A DNA stretch of 22,149 nt from Helicobacteraceae bacterium (GTDB lineage: Bacteria; Campylobacterota; Campylobacteria; Campylobacterales; SZUA-545). The stretch spans positions 1 to 22,149 of the forward strand of contig JAISMA010000167.1 in NCBI GenBank assembly GCA_031276985.1, given 5' to 3'. The notes beneath the pieces are model-generated. The model had not been told where the DNA came from. It made no database searches and saw nothing but the letters and a program-made list of their open reading frames with translations. Shown here in pieces: positions 14,524 through 22,104 of the stretch (within the stretch, counting starts at the first letter, position 1; each line of letters starts with the position of its first letter). The translations under genes and the position numbers were made by a program.

Positions 14524-15258
14524 ATGAAAAAATTGACGGGTTACTTGACCCCAAAACTGCCCGATAACGCCTTTACGATCGATTTGGCTAACGCGATGTT
14601 TGACGCTGGTATGGACGCGCTGGAAATTGGCGCGCCCTTTAGCGATCCGATAGCCGACGGCGCGACGATTGAAAAAGCCTCTCATTTGGCGCTTAGAAAC
14701 GGCTTTATTTTCGACGACCTGAAAGTTATTAGCGCCGCGCTGAAAGGGCGCGACTTGATTTGGATGGGCTATACCAATCCGTTTTTGCGACGCGGAATGG
14801 AAAAAACGGTTAAAGAAGCCGCCGCGCTTGGCGTTAGCGCCTTGGTTATACCCGATCTGCCGCACGAGGAAGCGCAAACTTATCGTTCGCTTTTTCAAGA
14901 AAATAAACTTGATCTCATCGAGTTTATCGCGCCGACCACGCCCAAAGATCGCATAGCGAAAATCCTGCGCGGAGCGAAAAAATTTATCTACCTCGTGGCT
15001 TACGCGGGCGTAACGGGCGCGGCGCAAAGCGAGGATTTGCAAGAGATTTTAGCGGCGATCAAAGCGGTTAGCCAAACGCCCGTTTATGTGGGTTTCGGCG
15101 TCAATCGCGGCACGGCAAAAGCGCGAGCCAAAGGCGCGGACGGCGTGATCGCGGGCAGTTGCTTTGTGAAAATTTTGCTTGACGACGCGCTTTCAAACAA
15201 CGAAAAGATCAAGCGCATTTGCGACGAAGCAAGAGCGATCAAAGAGGCGATTGCCTGA
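14524..15258 (+). CDS. trpA: Tryptophan synthase alpha subunit
   Basis: 244 aa from ATG 14524, which has AAGG about 9 nt upstream; the frame is open further upstream but that part is repeat DNA without homology. It splits indole-3-glycerol phosphate to indole and glyceraldehyde-3-phosphate and passes indole to TrpB. The catalytic acids are visible: LEIGAPFSDPIADG (E34, D45). Further blocks are GYTNP, ALVIPDLPHEE, LIEFIAPTTP, LVAYAGVTGA, and the phosphate site GFGVN/GVIAGS. The N-terminus is about 15 residues shorter than E. coli TrpA. It stands alone: no trpB or other trp gene is within 4 kb on this strand. Confidence 0.94.
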   Translation: MKKLTGYLTPKLPDNAFTIDLANAMFDAGMDALEIGAPFSDPIADGATIEKASHLALRNGFIFDDLKVISAALKGRDLIWMGYTNPFLRRGMEKTVKEAAALGVSALVIPDLPHEEAQTYRSLFQENKLDLIEFIAPTTPKDRIAKILRGAKKFIYLVAYAGVTGAAQSEDLQEILAAIKAVSQTPVYVGFGVNRGTAKARAKGADGVIAGSCFVKILLDDALSNNEKIKRICDEARAIKEAIA

Positions 15259-15341
15259 TTTTCTCGCGCGCCCAACCCGATCAACCGCGCCGCTTCAACG
15301 CAACGCTTCGCCTATCGCTTATTCATTTCGTCTATACGAAT

Positions 15342-15369
15342 GGATTCCGCGACTATCGCGCAGAATGAC
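15342..15369 (-). repeat. Dispersed palindrome copy
   Basis: Inverted orientation: ATTCCGCG (15344-15351), 7-nt loop, CGCAGAAT (15359-15366), then GAC. One stem mismatch. Confidence 0.75.
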
Positions 15370-15534
15370 GCAAATGTCCGATTTTCGCAAAATGAAAGCG
15401 CCAATAGCGCGACGAGTCGCAAAGCCGCTAACGCGCATAAAACGCTTGGATCGCAAAGCGCCAAACAACGATCAGATCGCATTATGTAATTGTCAGCCCA
15501 TGCATCATTTTGCGCGAAGCGCCCGCCTTTCGCC

Positions 15535-15554
15535 ATTCCCGCGAAGGCTGGAAT
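15535..15554 (+). repeat. dRS3-like palindrome (ATTCCC-N8-TGGAAT)
   Basis: ATTCCCGCGAAGGCTGGAAT, one base off the 20-bp dRS3 consensus known from Neisseria (ATTCCC-N8-GGGAAT). Confidence 0.75.
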
Positions 15555-15867
15555 CCAGCATCAAGACAATCGCGGATCAAATGAGATTTCGTAAGTTCTT
15601 GTCATCGCTTTGCGATGTTTGGACGCTCCCCACGCGGGAATGACGAAAGGGCGGATGAGAGTTCTTGTGATTGGCGATCGAATTGCGATTATTTCAAATA
15701 TTGGATACCCGCCTTCTTGGAAATGGCAAGAGGAGAAGCGGGCATGGCAGGATAGGCGAAAAGACGAGATAGCGTGGAATGCGGGAGGGTTGGTTGCGGA
15801 GATGGGGCGTGAGGGCGCCGCGATTGGGTGAATTTGCGCGTTTTGGTTTGATTTGTTCAAGAAATAA

Positions 15868-15897
15868 TTCGCAATTTATGCGAAAGGGCGGTATAAT
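15868..15897 (+). promoter_or_regulatory. Promoter of the CT-repeat/TPR unit, with inverted repeat
   Basis: Perfect -10 TATAAT at 15892-15897; TTCGCA at 15868-15873 matches four of six -35 bases with an 18-nt spacer. TTCGCA and TGCGAA (15879-15884) form a 6-bp inverted repeat over the -35 region, a possible operator. Confidence 0.55.
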
Positions 15898-15938
15898 GCG
15901 CCGATAATTTGTATCCAAAGTCAAGGAAAGGTTAGGCA

Positions 15939-16049
<111 letters not shown>

Positions 16050-16121
16050 TCCGTTAGTTTTTTGTTTTCTCGCAACTCGCAATTCTAACTTAGCGCAATC
16101 AATCACACGCAGGAGGACAAT

Positions 16122-16760
16122 ATGAAAACGCTGTCTAACATCAGGTTTGGAGCAGTCGCAAAGGCGTTGATCGCTCTTTGCTTAACGTCGGCTTTTGCTT
16201 TTGGCGCAAATAGCGCCGCAAGGGAAGCGAATGTGCGCGGTTTTGAAGCGTTGGTTCAAAATAATACGCAAGAGGCAATCAAAGAATTCACGCAAGCAAT
16301 CAATCTCGATCCGAACTTTGCGAACGCCTACAACAATCGCGGAATTGCTTACGATATATTAGGCGACGAAAGCAAAGCGATCGCGGATTGGACGCAAGCG
16401 ATTAAGATCGATCCGGAATATGTGAGCGTTTATGTTGGTCGCGGATTCCATCACTACAATTCAGGCGACATAAGCAAAGCCATCGCGTATTATGATCGGG
16501 CGATCAAGATCGATCCGAAACGTAAGCAGGCTTACGACAATCGCGGGATCGCTTACGATAAATTAGGCGATTACAAGAAAGCGATTGAAGATTATACGCA
16601 AGCGATCAAGCTCGATCCGGAGGATGCAACGGTTTACAACAATCGCGGAAACGCTTACAGAAAATTAGGCGATATAGACAAAGCGAACGCCGATTTTGAA
16701 CAAGCGAAGAAGATCATAGAAAGCAGACCGCCAGCGCCAACGGGGTATTGGGGGGATTAA
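16122..16760 (+). CDS. Secreted tetratricopeptide-repeat protein
   Basis: 212 aa. A signal peptide (basic start, hydrophobic core about 11-27, cleavage near AFG-ANS) precedes five 34-residue TPR units (about 33-66, 67-100, 101-134, 135-168, 169-202) with the repeated pattern YNNRGIAYDxLGDxxKAI and AIKxDP. It ends in a Pro-rich tail PPAPTGYWGD. Probably periplasmic or surface-associated and protein-binding; the partner is unknown. The ATG has an ideal AGGAGG ribosome site. Expression may be influenced by the upstream TC tract. It converges on nikQ with a 12-nt gap. Confidence 0.88.
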   Translation: MKTLSNIRFGAVAKALIALCLTSAFAFGANSAAREANVRGFEALVQNNTQEAIKEFTQAINLDPNFANAYNNRGIAYDILGDESKAIADWTQAIKIDPEYVSVYVGRGFHHYNSGDISKAIAYYDRAIKIDPKRKQAYDNRGIAYDKLGDYKKAIEDYTQAIKLDPEDATVYNNRGNAYRKLGDIDKANADFEQAKKIIESRPPAPTGYWGD

Positions 16761-16772
16761 TCGCGGGGGGTT

Positions 16773-17435
16773 CTAAAGCAGCGGGAAAAAAGGCAGAAAC
16801 GAAAGCGCCGCAATCGCGGCGAAAGCAAGCGACGCAAGCGCTAAACGCGGCTTGTTTAGCGTTGGGATTTCGCCGTTAAATCCGCGCAGAATCATCGTTT
16901 TTTTAAGCGCTTCGGCGCGATCAAAACATCTAATTAGCAACAAACCCGTAAAAGAGGCGATCAGGCGGTAACTCGTCATATTGGCTTTTAGCTTGTAACC
17001 TCGCAAATACAAAGCGCGTTTGAAACGCTTGAATTCCGCTTTTAACAAATGCGCGATCTTGGCTGAAAAAAACAGCGCGGCAACCAGTTTTTTTGGCGCG
17101 CGCAATCTCGAAAAACCAGCCGCAACGCTCAAGCTATCGGCGCGGGCAAACAGCGCCAGCGAAACGAATAAGATCAGATTGCTTCGCGCAAAAACCAACA
17201 GCGCGAGATCGTTTTGCCCTTCCAGCGCCAAACTCGCCGCCAAAACCAGAATAAATATATTTAAGGCGATTAGGCGTTTTAGCGTTATTAGCAGATCGCT
17301 TCGCAACGCGACGCCAAGCGCGATCGGCAACGCAAGCGCCGAAGCGTATATGTGATCGCTAGGCGCGACGGCAATCGAGTAGAGCAAAAGCGCGATCAGT
17401 CGCTCGGCGCAAGTCGTCCGCGTTTGATTATCCAT
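16773..17435 (-). CDS. nikQ: ECF transporter T component for nickel/cobalt (NikQ/CbiQ)
   Basis: 220 aa from ATG 17435; the frame is open upstream but that part overlaps nikL. Several membrane helices fill residues 10-110 and the C-terminal end. The two coupling-helix motifs of T components are visible as ALYLRGYK and MILRGFNG (X-R-G), which normally dock into the ATPases. The gene overlaps the nikL end by 40 nt. The ATPase partner (NikO/CbiO) that these motifs require is not in the window; the next gene to the left is the convergent TPR gene. Confidence 0.86.
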   Translation of the reverse strand: MDNQTRTTCAERLIALLLYSIAVAPSDHIYASALALPIALGVALRSDLLITLKRLIALNIFILVLAASLALEGQNDLALLVFARSNLILFVSLALFARADSLSVAAGFSRLRAPKKLVAALFFSAKIAHLLKAEFKRFKRALYLRGYKLKANMTSYRLIASFTGLLLIRCFDRAEALKKTMILRGFNGEIPTLNKPRLALASLAFAAIAALSFLPFFPLL

Positions 17436-17818
17436 AGCGTTCCAAAAATCGCCGCGATCGCAAAAAGCCCTAACGCGCCTTTGGCAAGTAAAAGCCAATA
17501 TGAAACCGCGATCTCTTCGGCGAATTCGCCCGTAAGCTCGTAATCTATTTGCGCTTTATGACCCATGCCGCCGTCGACGCTTACTACGATTTTATTTGTT
17601 TTAAGCGCGATTTCCGCTTTGCCGTTTTCGTCGGTTTTCGCGGCGGCGATCTCTTTGGCGTTTTGATCAAAAATTCTAACGTCGCACTCTTTGCACGGCG
17701 CGGATTTTGTGAAATAACTTTGTATATAGATTGTGGCGTTTTCGTCGGTAATAAACAGATTGAGTTTGTGCGCGAACGCGAACGAGGCGATAGCGAAAAT
17801 AATCAACGTCGCTTTCAT
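17396..17818 (-). CDS. nikL: Nickel ECF transporter accessory subunit NikL-like
   Basis: 140 aa from ATG 17818, which overlaps the nikM stop (ATGA). Signal peptide at 1-16 (AIASFAFAHKL), a periplasmic beta-sandwich domain with a CKEC motif (about 42-45) and KTDENGKAEIALKT, then a C-terminal membrane helix (about 108-128) and a basic end IKRGR. This layout fits NikL, one of the extra components of nickel-type ECF transporters that replaces CbiN/NikN. His and Cys residues might hold metal in the periplasm; that is inference. Confidence 0.72.
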   Translation of the reverse strand: MKATLIIFAIASFAFAHKLNLFITDENATIYIQSYFTKSAPCKECDVRIFDQNAKEIAAAKTDENGKAEIALKTNKIVVSVDGGMGHKAQIDYELTGEFAEEIAVSYWLLLAKGALGLFAIAAIFGTLWIIKRGRLAPSD

Positions 17819-18435
17819 TGTTTTGCTATTAGCGAAGGTTTGACTCGCTCGATAAATTCCAGCGCAAATAGCGTGATAATTCCTTCGATTGCCGACAAAG
17901 GCAGATGCGCCAAAAACGCCAATTTCGCCGCGCTTATAAACCCTTCGCCGCTTAACGCCAAAACGGTCGAGAGCAAAAACGCGCCGAAAATTATGGGAAA
18001 AAAACCGATTGAAAACCACGCGATCCGCTTGCGCCAAAAGAACGCGGCGCGATCGCGGGTCGCCGTTTTGGAAACGATCGCGTTGATCGCGTAGCCAATC
18101 ATAGCGGGCAGAGCCAATACGCACACATTTACGCCGTACGAGCTTACGCCGCCGTAGCCAAACAGAAGCGTCTGCATAATTAACGCCGCGCCGATCGCCG
18201 CAAACGCCCTAAAGCCTATCAGCGCGCCGATGATCCCGTTAAGAATCAAATGCGCGCTGGTAACGCCAATGGGTATATGGATAAACGACGCGACGAAAAA
18301 AAGCGCGGAACACGCCGCCGTTTTGGGTATCTCCTCGTTTTTCAGCGCGGCGAACGAAGCGACAAGCGCCGAAGCGCCCGCAACGTAGCCGATCGTTAAT
18401 ATCTCCGGACGCAAAGCTCCGTCGGCGATATGCAT
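17815..18435 (-). CDS. nikM: ECF transporter S component for nickel/cobalt (NikM/CbiM)
   Basis: 206 aa. The start MHIADGAL is the diagnostic N-terminus: the amino group and His2 coordinate the metal in CbiM/NikM. Other blocks are FIHIPIGVTSAHLILNG (His in the site), FGYGGVSSYGVNV and HLPLSAIEGIIT. Six or seven membrane helices. It imports Ni2+ or Co2+ with nikQ and an ATPase. Its ATG shares a base with the nikK stop (TAATG) and its stop overlaps nikL. Presence of nikK and nikL argues for nickel over cobalt. Confidence 0.92.
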   Translation of the reverse strand: MHIADGALRPEILTIGYVAGASALVASFAALKNEEIPKTAACSALFFVASFIHIPIGVTSAHLILNGIIGALIGFRAFAAIGAALIMQTLLFGYGGVSSYGVNVCVLALPAMIGYAINAIVSKTATRDRAAFFWRKRIAWFSIGFFPIIFGAFLLSTVLALSGEGFISAAKLAFLAHLPLSAIEGIITLFALEFIERVKPSLIAKQ

Positions 18436-19196
18436 TATTTATAGCTTTCCGTCTTTAGCCACAAAACCGCTCCAAGCTCAATCGGGTATTTTTTGCCTTC
18501 GCGGGTTATCGTCTCGTCGTCGTCGATCAGCGCGGCGAAACCCCACCACCCTTCAAGCGGCAAAGCGGCGCGAAAAACGCCGTTCGCGTCGGTTTTTGTT
18601 ACGAGAGTTACAAACGAATCGTTTGGCGCTTTTAGCTTTTTGCCGTCGTTGTAATACTCGATTTCCACCTCCGTATCGGGCGCGGGTTTGCCTTTGTATA
18701 ACACTTGACCTTCAAACAAACCGCCTTTTAGTATGGAATACGGGCGGCTTAACGGCGTTATCTCCGCTTTCAAGCCGATTGGCTCGTCCCAGCCTTCGTC
18801 CGCGCCAAAAGCGTTGACGATCGTTTTCGTTTGATGGCGGATAAATTTTTCCTCCGCAGGCTCAAAATATGGAACGGGATCGACGTAGAACTGATAAACC
18901 CCGGGACTTTTAACGGCGTACGTTGCGCTCCATACGCTCAACTTGTCTTTTTTCGCCTCTTTAAGCGCGCCTAGAAAAGAGGTTTTCTTGCCGTCTACAA
19001 ATACGCCCGCATCCGTTGGCTTGACCAAGTTCATGATCTCCTGCTCAAACGGGTGCGTAAATTCATAAGCGATCGCGATTTCGGCTTTGTCGCCCTGCTC
19101 GATTACGCTCTTGCTCGTTTTCACGACCTGAAAATGCGCCGAAAGCGGCGCGGCTAAAACGGCGATCGCGGCGATCGCCCTCATCGAAAGGTTCAT
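18435..19196 (-). CDS. nikK: NikK-like periplasmic DUF4198 protein
   Basis: 253 aa from ATG 19196, chosen because AAGGAG stands 5 nt upstream and a signal peptide follows at once (MRAIAAIAVLAAPLSAHF). The mature protein has two beta-sandwich parts: the first with EFTHPFEQEIMNL and VYQFYVDPVPYF, the second (about 160-253) a carboxypeptidase-regulatory-like fold with TKTDANGVFRAALP. Mature residue His (SAHF) right after the cleavage site could bind metal. NikK is a periplasmic metal-binding helper in nickel ECF systems. First gene of nikKMLQ. Confidence 0.8.
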   Translation of the reverse strand: MNLSMRAIAAIAVLAAPLSAHFQVVKTSKSVIEQGDKAEIAIAYEFTHPFEQEIMNLVKPTDAGVFVDGKKTSFLGALKEAKKDKLSVWSATYAVKSPGVYQFYVDPVPYFEPAEEKFIRHQTKTIVNAFGADEGWDEPIGLKAEITPLSRPYSILKGGLFEGQVLYKGKPAPDTEVEIEYYNDGKKLKAPNDSFVTLVTKTDANGVFRAALPLEGWWGFAALIDDDETITREGKKYPIELGAVLWLKTESYK

Positions 19197-19225
19197 CTTT
19201 GCTCCTTCATACCATTTAAGATTTT

Positions 19226-19255
19226 GTAATACTAAAACAATTAAACTTAAAGCAA
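19226..19255 (-). promoter_or_regulatory. Candidate nikK promoter
   Basis: On the minus strand TTGCTT (19255-19250), 18-nt AT-rich spacer, TATTAC (19231-19226), about 30 nt before the nikK ATG. No clear NikR palindrome was found. Confidence 0.35.
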
Positions 19256-19393
19256 AATTAAGCAAGCGCGAAATTTGGTGAAATTCACCGATTTCTCGTC
19301 CGCCGCCTTGTTTTTGCGCGGCGTTGGAGCGTTTGTTTTGGCTTGACGCGAAAGAGCGCGGCGGCGCAATCCCTTTATTCCCGCCCCCCCCTT

Positions 19394-19420
19394 GTCATTC
19401 TGCGCGAAGTCGCAGAATCC
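19394..19420 (+). repeat. Dispersed palindrome copy
   Basis: GTC then ATTCTGCG (19397-19404), loop CGAAGT, CGCAGAAT (19411-19418). Perfect 8-bp stem; it follows a run of eight C. Confidence 0.85.
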
Positions 19421-19561
19421 AAAAATAAAAAGTCAAAAGCCCTTACGAATGACAATCAAGCCGCGATTATTTTCAAGAAATGGATTCCCGCCTTCGCGCG
19501 ATGACAAGGGAATGCTGGAATGAGACGCAAGGCGTGATCGCGCTACAAGGATTCGGGGAAT

Positions 19562-19588
19562 GGATTCTGCGACTACGCGCAGAACGAC
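19562..19588 (-). repeat. Dispersed palindrome copy
   Basis: Inverted orientation: ATTCTGCG (19564-19571), loop ACTACG, CGCAGAAC (19578-19585), then GAC. One end mismatch. Confidence 0.8.
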
Positions 19589-19753
19589 GCAAGCGTCAGG
19601 CGCGGGTACGGGCGATCGAGACGCGCTTTTTGGAGCGGCGCTTCGCTTTGCGGCGAGCGATCGCGAAAGCAAGGCGCGCGGCAAGCGCGGTCGCGGATTT
19701 TGTTAGCGCTTGGACGCTATACTTTCGTTCAAAAGGCGGCGTTGGGGCAAAAA

Positions 19754-20572
19754 ATGGCGATAAAAGGAATGTTTGGCGCGTTGGCGTTGACGTTGGCGGC
19801 AAACGCGGCGCAATTTGATACCTATTACAGCTCCGATCGCCCCGCTACGCCGCAAGCGCCCGCCGCGCGCGAGCCTTTCACGATCAATCGAGCGCCGCAA
19901 GCGCCCGCCGCGCAAAATAAAGCGCCAAACGTCAAACCGCAATCAGACCCTATCATTCGCGCTCCATTTCAAACCTCTAAACGAACTTTAAGCGCCGCGC
20001 CGCACGGGCATTTCGGGTTGAACGGCTCTTTTTTGATTCGAGCGAGCGTCGGTTTCGGCGCGTTAGATCGCAAGGTGAGCGTCGATACGTTAGGCGGCGG
20101 CGAAGCGGTTTATTATCGTCCAACAAATACGTTTATGGGCTACGCCAACGGCGGCAGGCTTAAACACGACGATCGCGACACGCGGTGGCGCTATCAACTA
20201 GGCGCGGGCTATCAACTGCCAAACGAAGGAAATTTCTGGTACTTAGAATACGCTTATGCGGAAGAAACGCGAGAAATTGACGCCAGCTACGCCTTGAGTT
20301 TGCCTAGCGCGCGTATCGCAAATACGATCCCTTATATCAAATTTGGCGCGAATGTCGGCTTTAGCGACTCGAAAAAACACGCGCCCAGCTCTTTTGGCGT
20401 TTTGCTTGGCATTGGCGGCTACAACTATCTAAACGCCGCGAAAAGTTTCAGGCTAGAATACGGCGCGGATTACTCCAGAACGGAATGGCTGCCAATCTCG
20501 CGCGCTTACGGCGACGAGGAATGGACGGACAATTTGTGGCACATCTATTTGGGCGCGGCGTATCGTTTTTAG
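19754..20572 (+). CDS. Outer-membrane beta-barrel protein
   Basis: 272 aa from ATG 19754. Signal peptide (about 1-18, cleavage near ANAA-QF), then a Pro/Ala-rich linker (about 28-75) with a repeated APQAPAA motif. The rest (about 85-272) has alternating aromatic/Gly-rich strands (FLIRASVGFGAL, WRYQLGAGYQL, FWYLEYAYAEE, IKFGANVGF, FRLEYGADYS, LWHIYLGAAYRF) and ends in aromatic F, the beta-barrel assembly signal. That is room for about 8 strands, as in OmpA/OmpW-type small barrels. No specific family is recognised. The proline linker may cross the periplasm or be exposed. Confidence 0.82.
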   Translation: MAIKGMFGALALTLAANAAQFDTYYSSDRPATPQAPAAREPFTINRAPQAPAAQNKAPNVKPQSDPIIRAPFQTSKRTLSAAPHGHFGLNGSFLIRASVGFGALDRKVSVDTLGGGEAVYYRPTNTFMGYANGGRLKHDDRDTRWRYQLGAGYQLPNEGNFWYLEYAYAEETREIDASYALSLPSARIANTIPYIKFGANVGFSDSKKHAPSSFGVLLGIGGYNYLNAAKSFRLEYGADYSRTEWLPISRAYGDEEWTDNLWHIYLGAAYRF

Positions 20573-20668
20573 CCGTCGTTCGCCGTTTACTCGCGATCGT
20601 TGTCGCCGCTTTGGGTTCGTAGCCGCAAATAAAAAAATCAATCGGTTGCGAAACTCCCGTCGTCAGCG

Positions 20669-20686
20669 CTTTCGTTGAAACGAAAG
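20669..20686 (+). terminator. Hairpin, possible terminator of the OMP gene
   Basis: CTTTCGT, loop TGAA, ACGAAAG: 7-bp perfect stem about 100 nt after the OMP stop, followed by AATTTAATATT rather than a T-run. Confidence 0.35.
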
Positions 20687-20743
20687 AATTTAATATTCAG
20701 AGAGACGATCGCGTAATTATAATTTTCGCATGTTAAGGTAAGC

Positions 20744-20762
20744 CCGCTCCGAAAAAGAGCGG
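20744..20762. terminator. Hairpin, possible bidirectional terminator
   Basis: CCGCTC, 7-nt loop CGAAAAA, GAGCGG: 6-bp GC-rich stem between convergent genes. No T-run on either side. Confidence 0.3.
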
Positions 20763-20838
20763 ACTAAAATTAGCGAAGCCGAAATAAAGCGCTTGACGCG
20801 AATTAGCGCGGTTTAACCTCGCCAACCAAAACGGCAAA

Positions 20839-21645
20839 TCACCATATTTTTGTATATGGCGTCGCCCTGCCTATGTCCAAGTTCCTAGAGCCGTCGGGAT
20901 TTATTCCAAGAATCGGCGTTACGGTTATATTGCCGTCGGGCAAAGTTTCGTACTGGAATGCCTCCGCGCCGATTGGCGGCATATCGACAAAAAATATGTC
21001 GCCTATCGTCGAATAGCGAATTGGCATAAACATATACGGATCGACGTTTATGTATTGATATTCGCCGTTTGGCAGAAATACCTGAATCGACTGAGAATAA
21101 ACGGGGTTGCCTTCTTCCGGCGGCAACAGCGCCTTCCACGCGCCCGTTAGATTGTTGTCCGCGTTAAACGGCTTCGCCAGATTTGTCTCGCTATCGGTTT
21201 TTATAACCGCCGAACCCGTTTTGCGCTTGAATAACGTAGTTGCATGCGGCTTGAAAACGCCGTCCTCGCTATATTCGCCTTCCGTAACGCTTATGGTATT
21301 GTTGTCGATTACTTTGTAGGAATACATGCCGATTCCCTCAAAGTCTAACCAAGTCGTTTGATAGCCGTTTTGGGCGACGTAAGCGCCGACAAAAGTTTGA
21401 CCGCCGCTTGAAGCCTCGAACGTTCCGTTGGTTTCGAATTTGAAGTCCAATGTCGCTCCGCCCATACTAGGAATTGCGGCGCTCCACTCGCCAATAAACG
21501 GATTTTTCAGTTCCGACAGCCAGATTTCTTCGGGTTCTTCAGGAGTGGAGTTACCCCCCCCCGCTAGATCGCAGCCAACTAGCGCGAAACCTGTAATGGT
21601 TAAACCAAGCGCGATTGCGCCGACCGATCTTGAGATTACTCTCAT
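20839..21645 (-). CDS. Lipoprotein with G9 tract, contingency-locus candidate
   Basis: 268 aa from ATG 21645, which has AAGGAG 7 nt upstream (an upstream in-frame ATG lacks one). Lipoprotein signal peptide with lipobox LVGC (Cys25). Right after it, codons for A-G-G-G-N are a run of nine G; in the present length the full frame is open. The mature protein seems to contain two related modules: NPFIGEWSAAIPSMGG with FKFETNGTFEAS, and NNLTGAWKALLPP with IQVFLPNGEYQYI, each a beta-rich lipocalin-like stretch. The style resembles lipoproteins of host-associated spirochaetes; transfer is possible but unproven. Function unknown; surface or periplasmic location likely. Confidence 0.82.
   Translation of the reverse strand: MRVISRSVGAIALGLTITGFALVGCDLAGGGNSTPEEPEEIWLSELKNPFIGEWSAAIPSMGGATLDFKFETNGTFEASSGGQTFVGAYVAQNGYQTTWLDFEGIGMYSYKVIDNNTISVTEGEYSEDGVFKPHATTLFKRKTGSAVIKTDSETNLAKPFNADNNLTGAWKALLPPEEGNPVYSQSIQVFLPNGEYQYINVDPYMFMPIRYSTIGDIFFVDMPPIGAEAFQYETLPDGNITVTPILGINPDGSRNLDIGRATPYTKIW
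21554..21562 (-). repeat. Homopolymer G9 (C9 on the plus strand) in the lipoprotein gene
   Basis: Nine uninterrupted C on the plus strand, coding for Gly-Gly-Gly just behind the lipobox. Change by one base would end the protein shortly after the signal peptide. Confidence 0.95.
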
Positions 21646-21669
21646 GTTGAAACTCCTTACGGTTAATTT

Positions 21670-21690
21670 AGGTATTCGCAATCAATACCT
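21670..21690. promoter_or_regulatory. Inverted repeat in the lipoprotein leader
   Basis: AGGTATT (21670-21676), 7-nt spacer, AATACCT (21684-21690): perfect 7-bp arms between the putative promoter and the ribosome site of the minus-strand lipoprotein gene. Either an operator or a leader-RNA hairpin. Confidence 0.4.
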
Positions 21691-21696
21691 TGTTGG

Positions 21697-21702
21697 ATTG
21701 TA
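21697..21702 (-). promoter_or_regulatory. Candidate -10 box of the lipoprotein gene
   Basis: TACAAT on the minus strand, 51 nt before the ATG; a second candidate TATAAG lies a little farther upstream. No good -35. Confidence 0.35.
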
Positions 21703-22016
21703 GCGATCTTATACTGAATTAAAAATCAATCTTAAAACTAAAATCTTTGCGAAGCGTTGCGTTGCGCGTTGAAACGTCTTGCGTTTCGCCAACACGCCGC
21801 GTTCGCTTGCTACGGCGATCGGGCGTTGATTTTAGCGTCGATCGTTAGCGACGGAGATCGGGCGTTTATTTTCGTTTGCAACGGAATTTTTGCGGGTAAG
21901 CGCGCATCCCGCGCGATCGCCGCGATTGTCATACTTGCGATCTGTTGCGCCATACCCGCAAAGGCGAAAATCTAAAAAATGGGTTCGGATTGGTTACGTC
22001 GCCAATCGCGCCCCGC

Positions 22017-22044
22017 GTCATTCTGCGCGTAGTCGCAGAATCTA
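22017..22044 (+). repeat. Dispersed palindrome copy (perfect 8-bp stem)
   Basis: GTC, ATTCTGCG, loop CGTAGT, CGCAGAAT, CTA. Identical over 28 bp to 22077-22104. Confidence 0.9.
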
Positions 22045-22076
22045 TTTCCTCTTTGTCGTTTCCAGCGCCACTCTTT

Positions 22077-22104
22077 GTCATTCTGCGCGTAGTCGCAGAA
22101 TCTA
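22077..22104 (+). repeat. Dispersed palindrome copy (perfect 8-bp stem)
   Basis: Identical to 22017-22044, exactly 60 bp downstream. Confidence 0.9.

Larger units (their letters stand above)
15259..15867. other. Repeat-rich spacer without a convincing gene
   Basis: About 600 bp between trpA and the TPR-gene promoter. It has a palindrome copy (15342-15369), a dRS3-like copy (15535-15554) and a degenerate half copy near 15638-15648 (CACGCGGGAATGACG). Open frames here translate the repeats or lack ribosome sites. No tRNA or rRNA seen. Confidence 0.65.
19266..19753. other. Repeat-rich spacer between nikK and the OMP gene
   Basis: Almost 500 bp with two palindromes (19394-19420 and 19562-19588), a degenerate dRS3-like element (near 19482-19506), and a C8 run (19384-19391). 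A TATACT box (19718-19723) near the right end may serve the OMP gene. No gene seen; open frames here translate the repeats. Confidence 0.6.
20573..20838. other. Convergent spacer with two hairpins
   Basis: Between the OMP and lipoprotein genes, whose ends converge here. It holds hairpins at 20669-20686 and 20744-20762; neither has a T-run, so they are weak terminator candidates. No gene seen. Confidence 0.55.

Noticed and set aside
15610..15831. Plus-strand frame of 73 codons in the spacer after trpA
   Set aside because: Starts inside a dispersed repeat, has no ribosome site and no family resemblance.
19433..19684. Minus-strand frame with an SREGGNP motif
   Set aside because: SREGGNP is the familiar mistranslation of dRS3-type repeats, not a protein motif.
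21757..21975. Plus-strand frame of 72 codons with a hydrophobic end
   Set aside because: No ribosome site, Ala/Arg-biased, and built partly on a short direct repeat.
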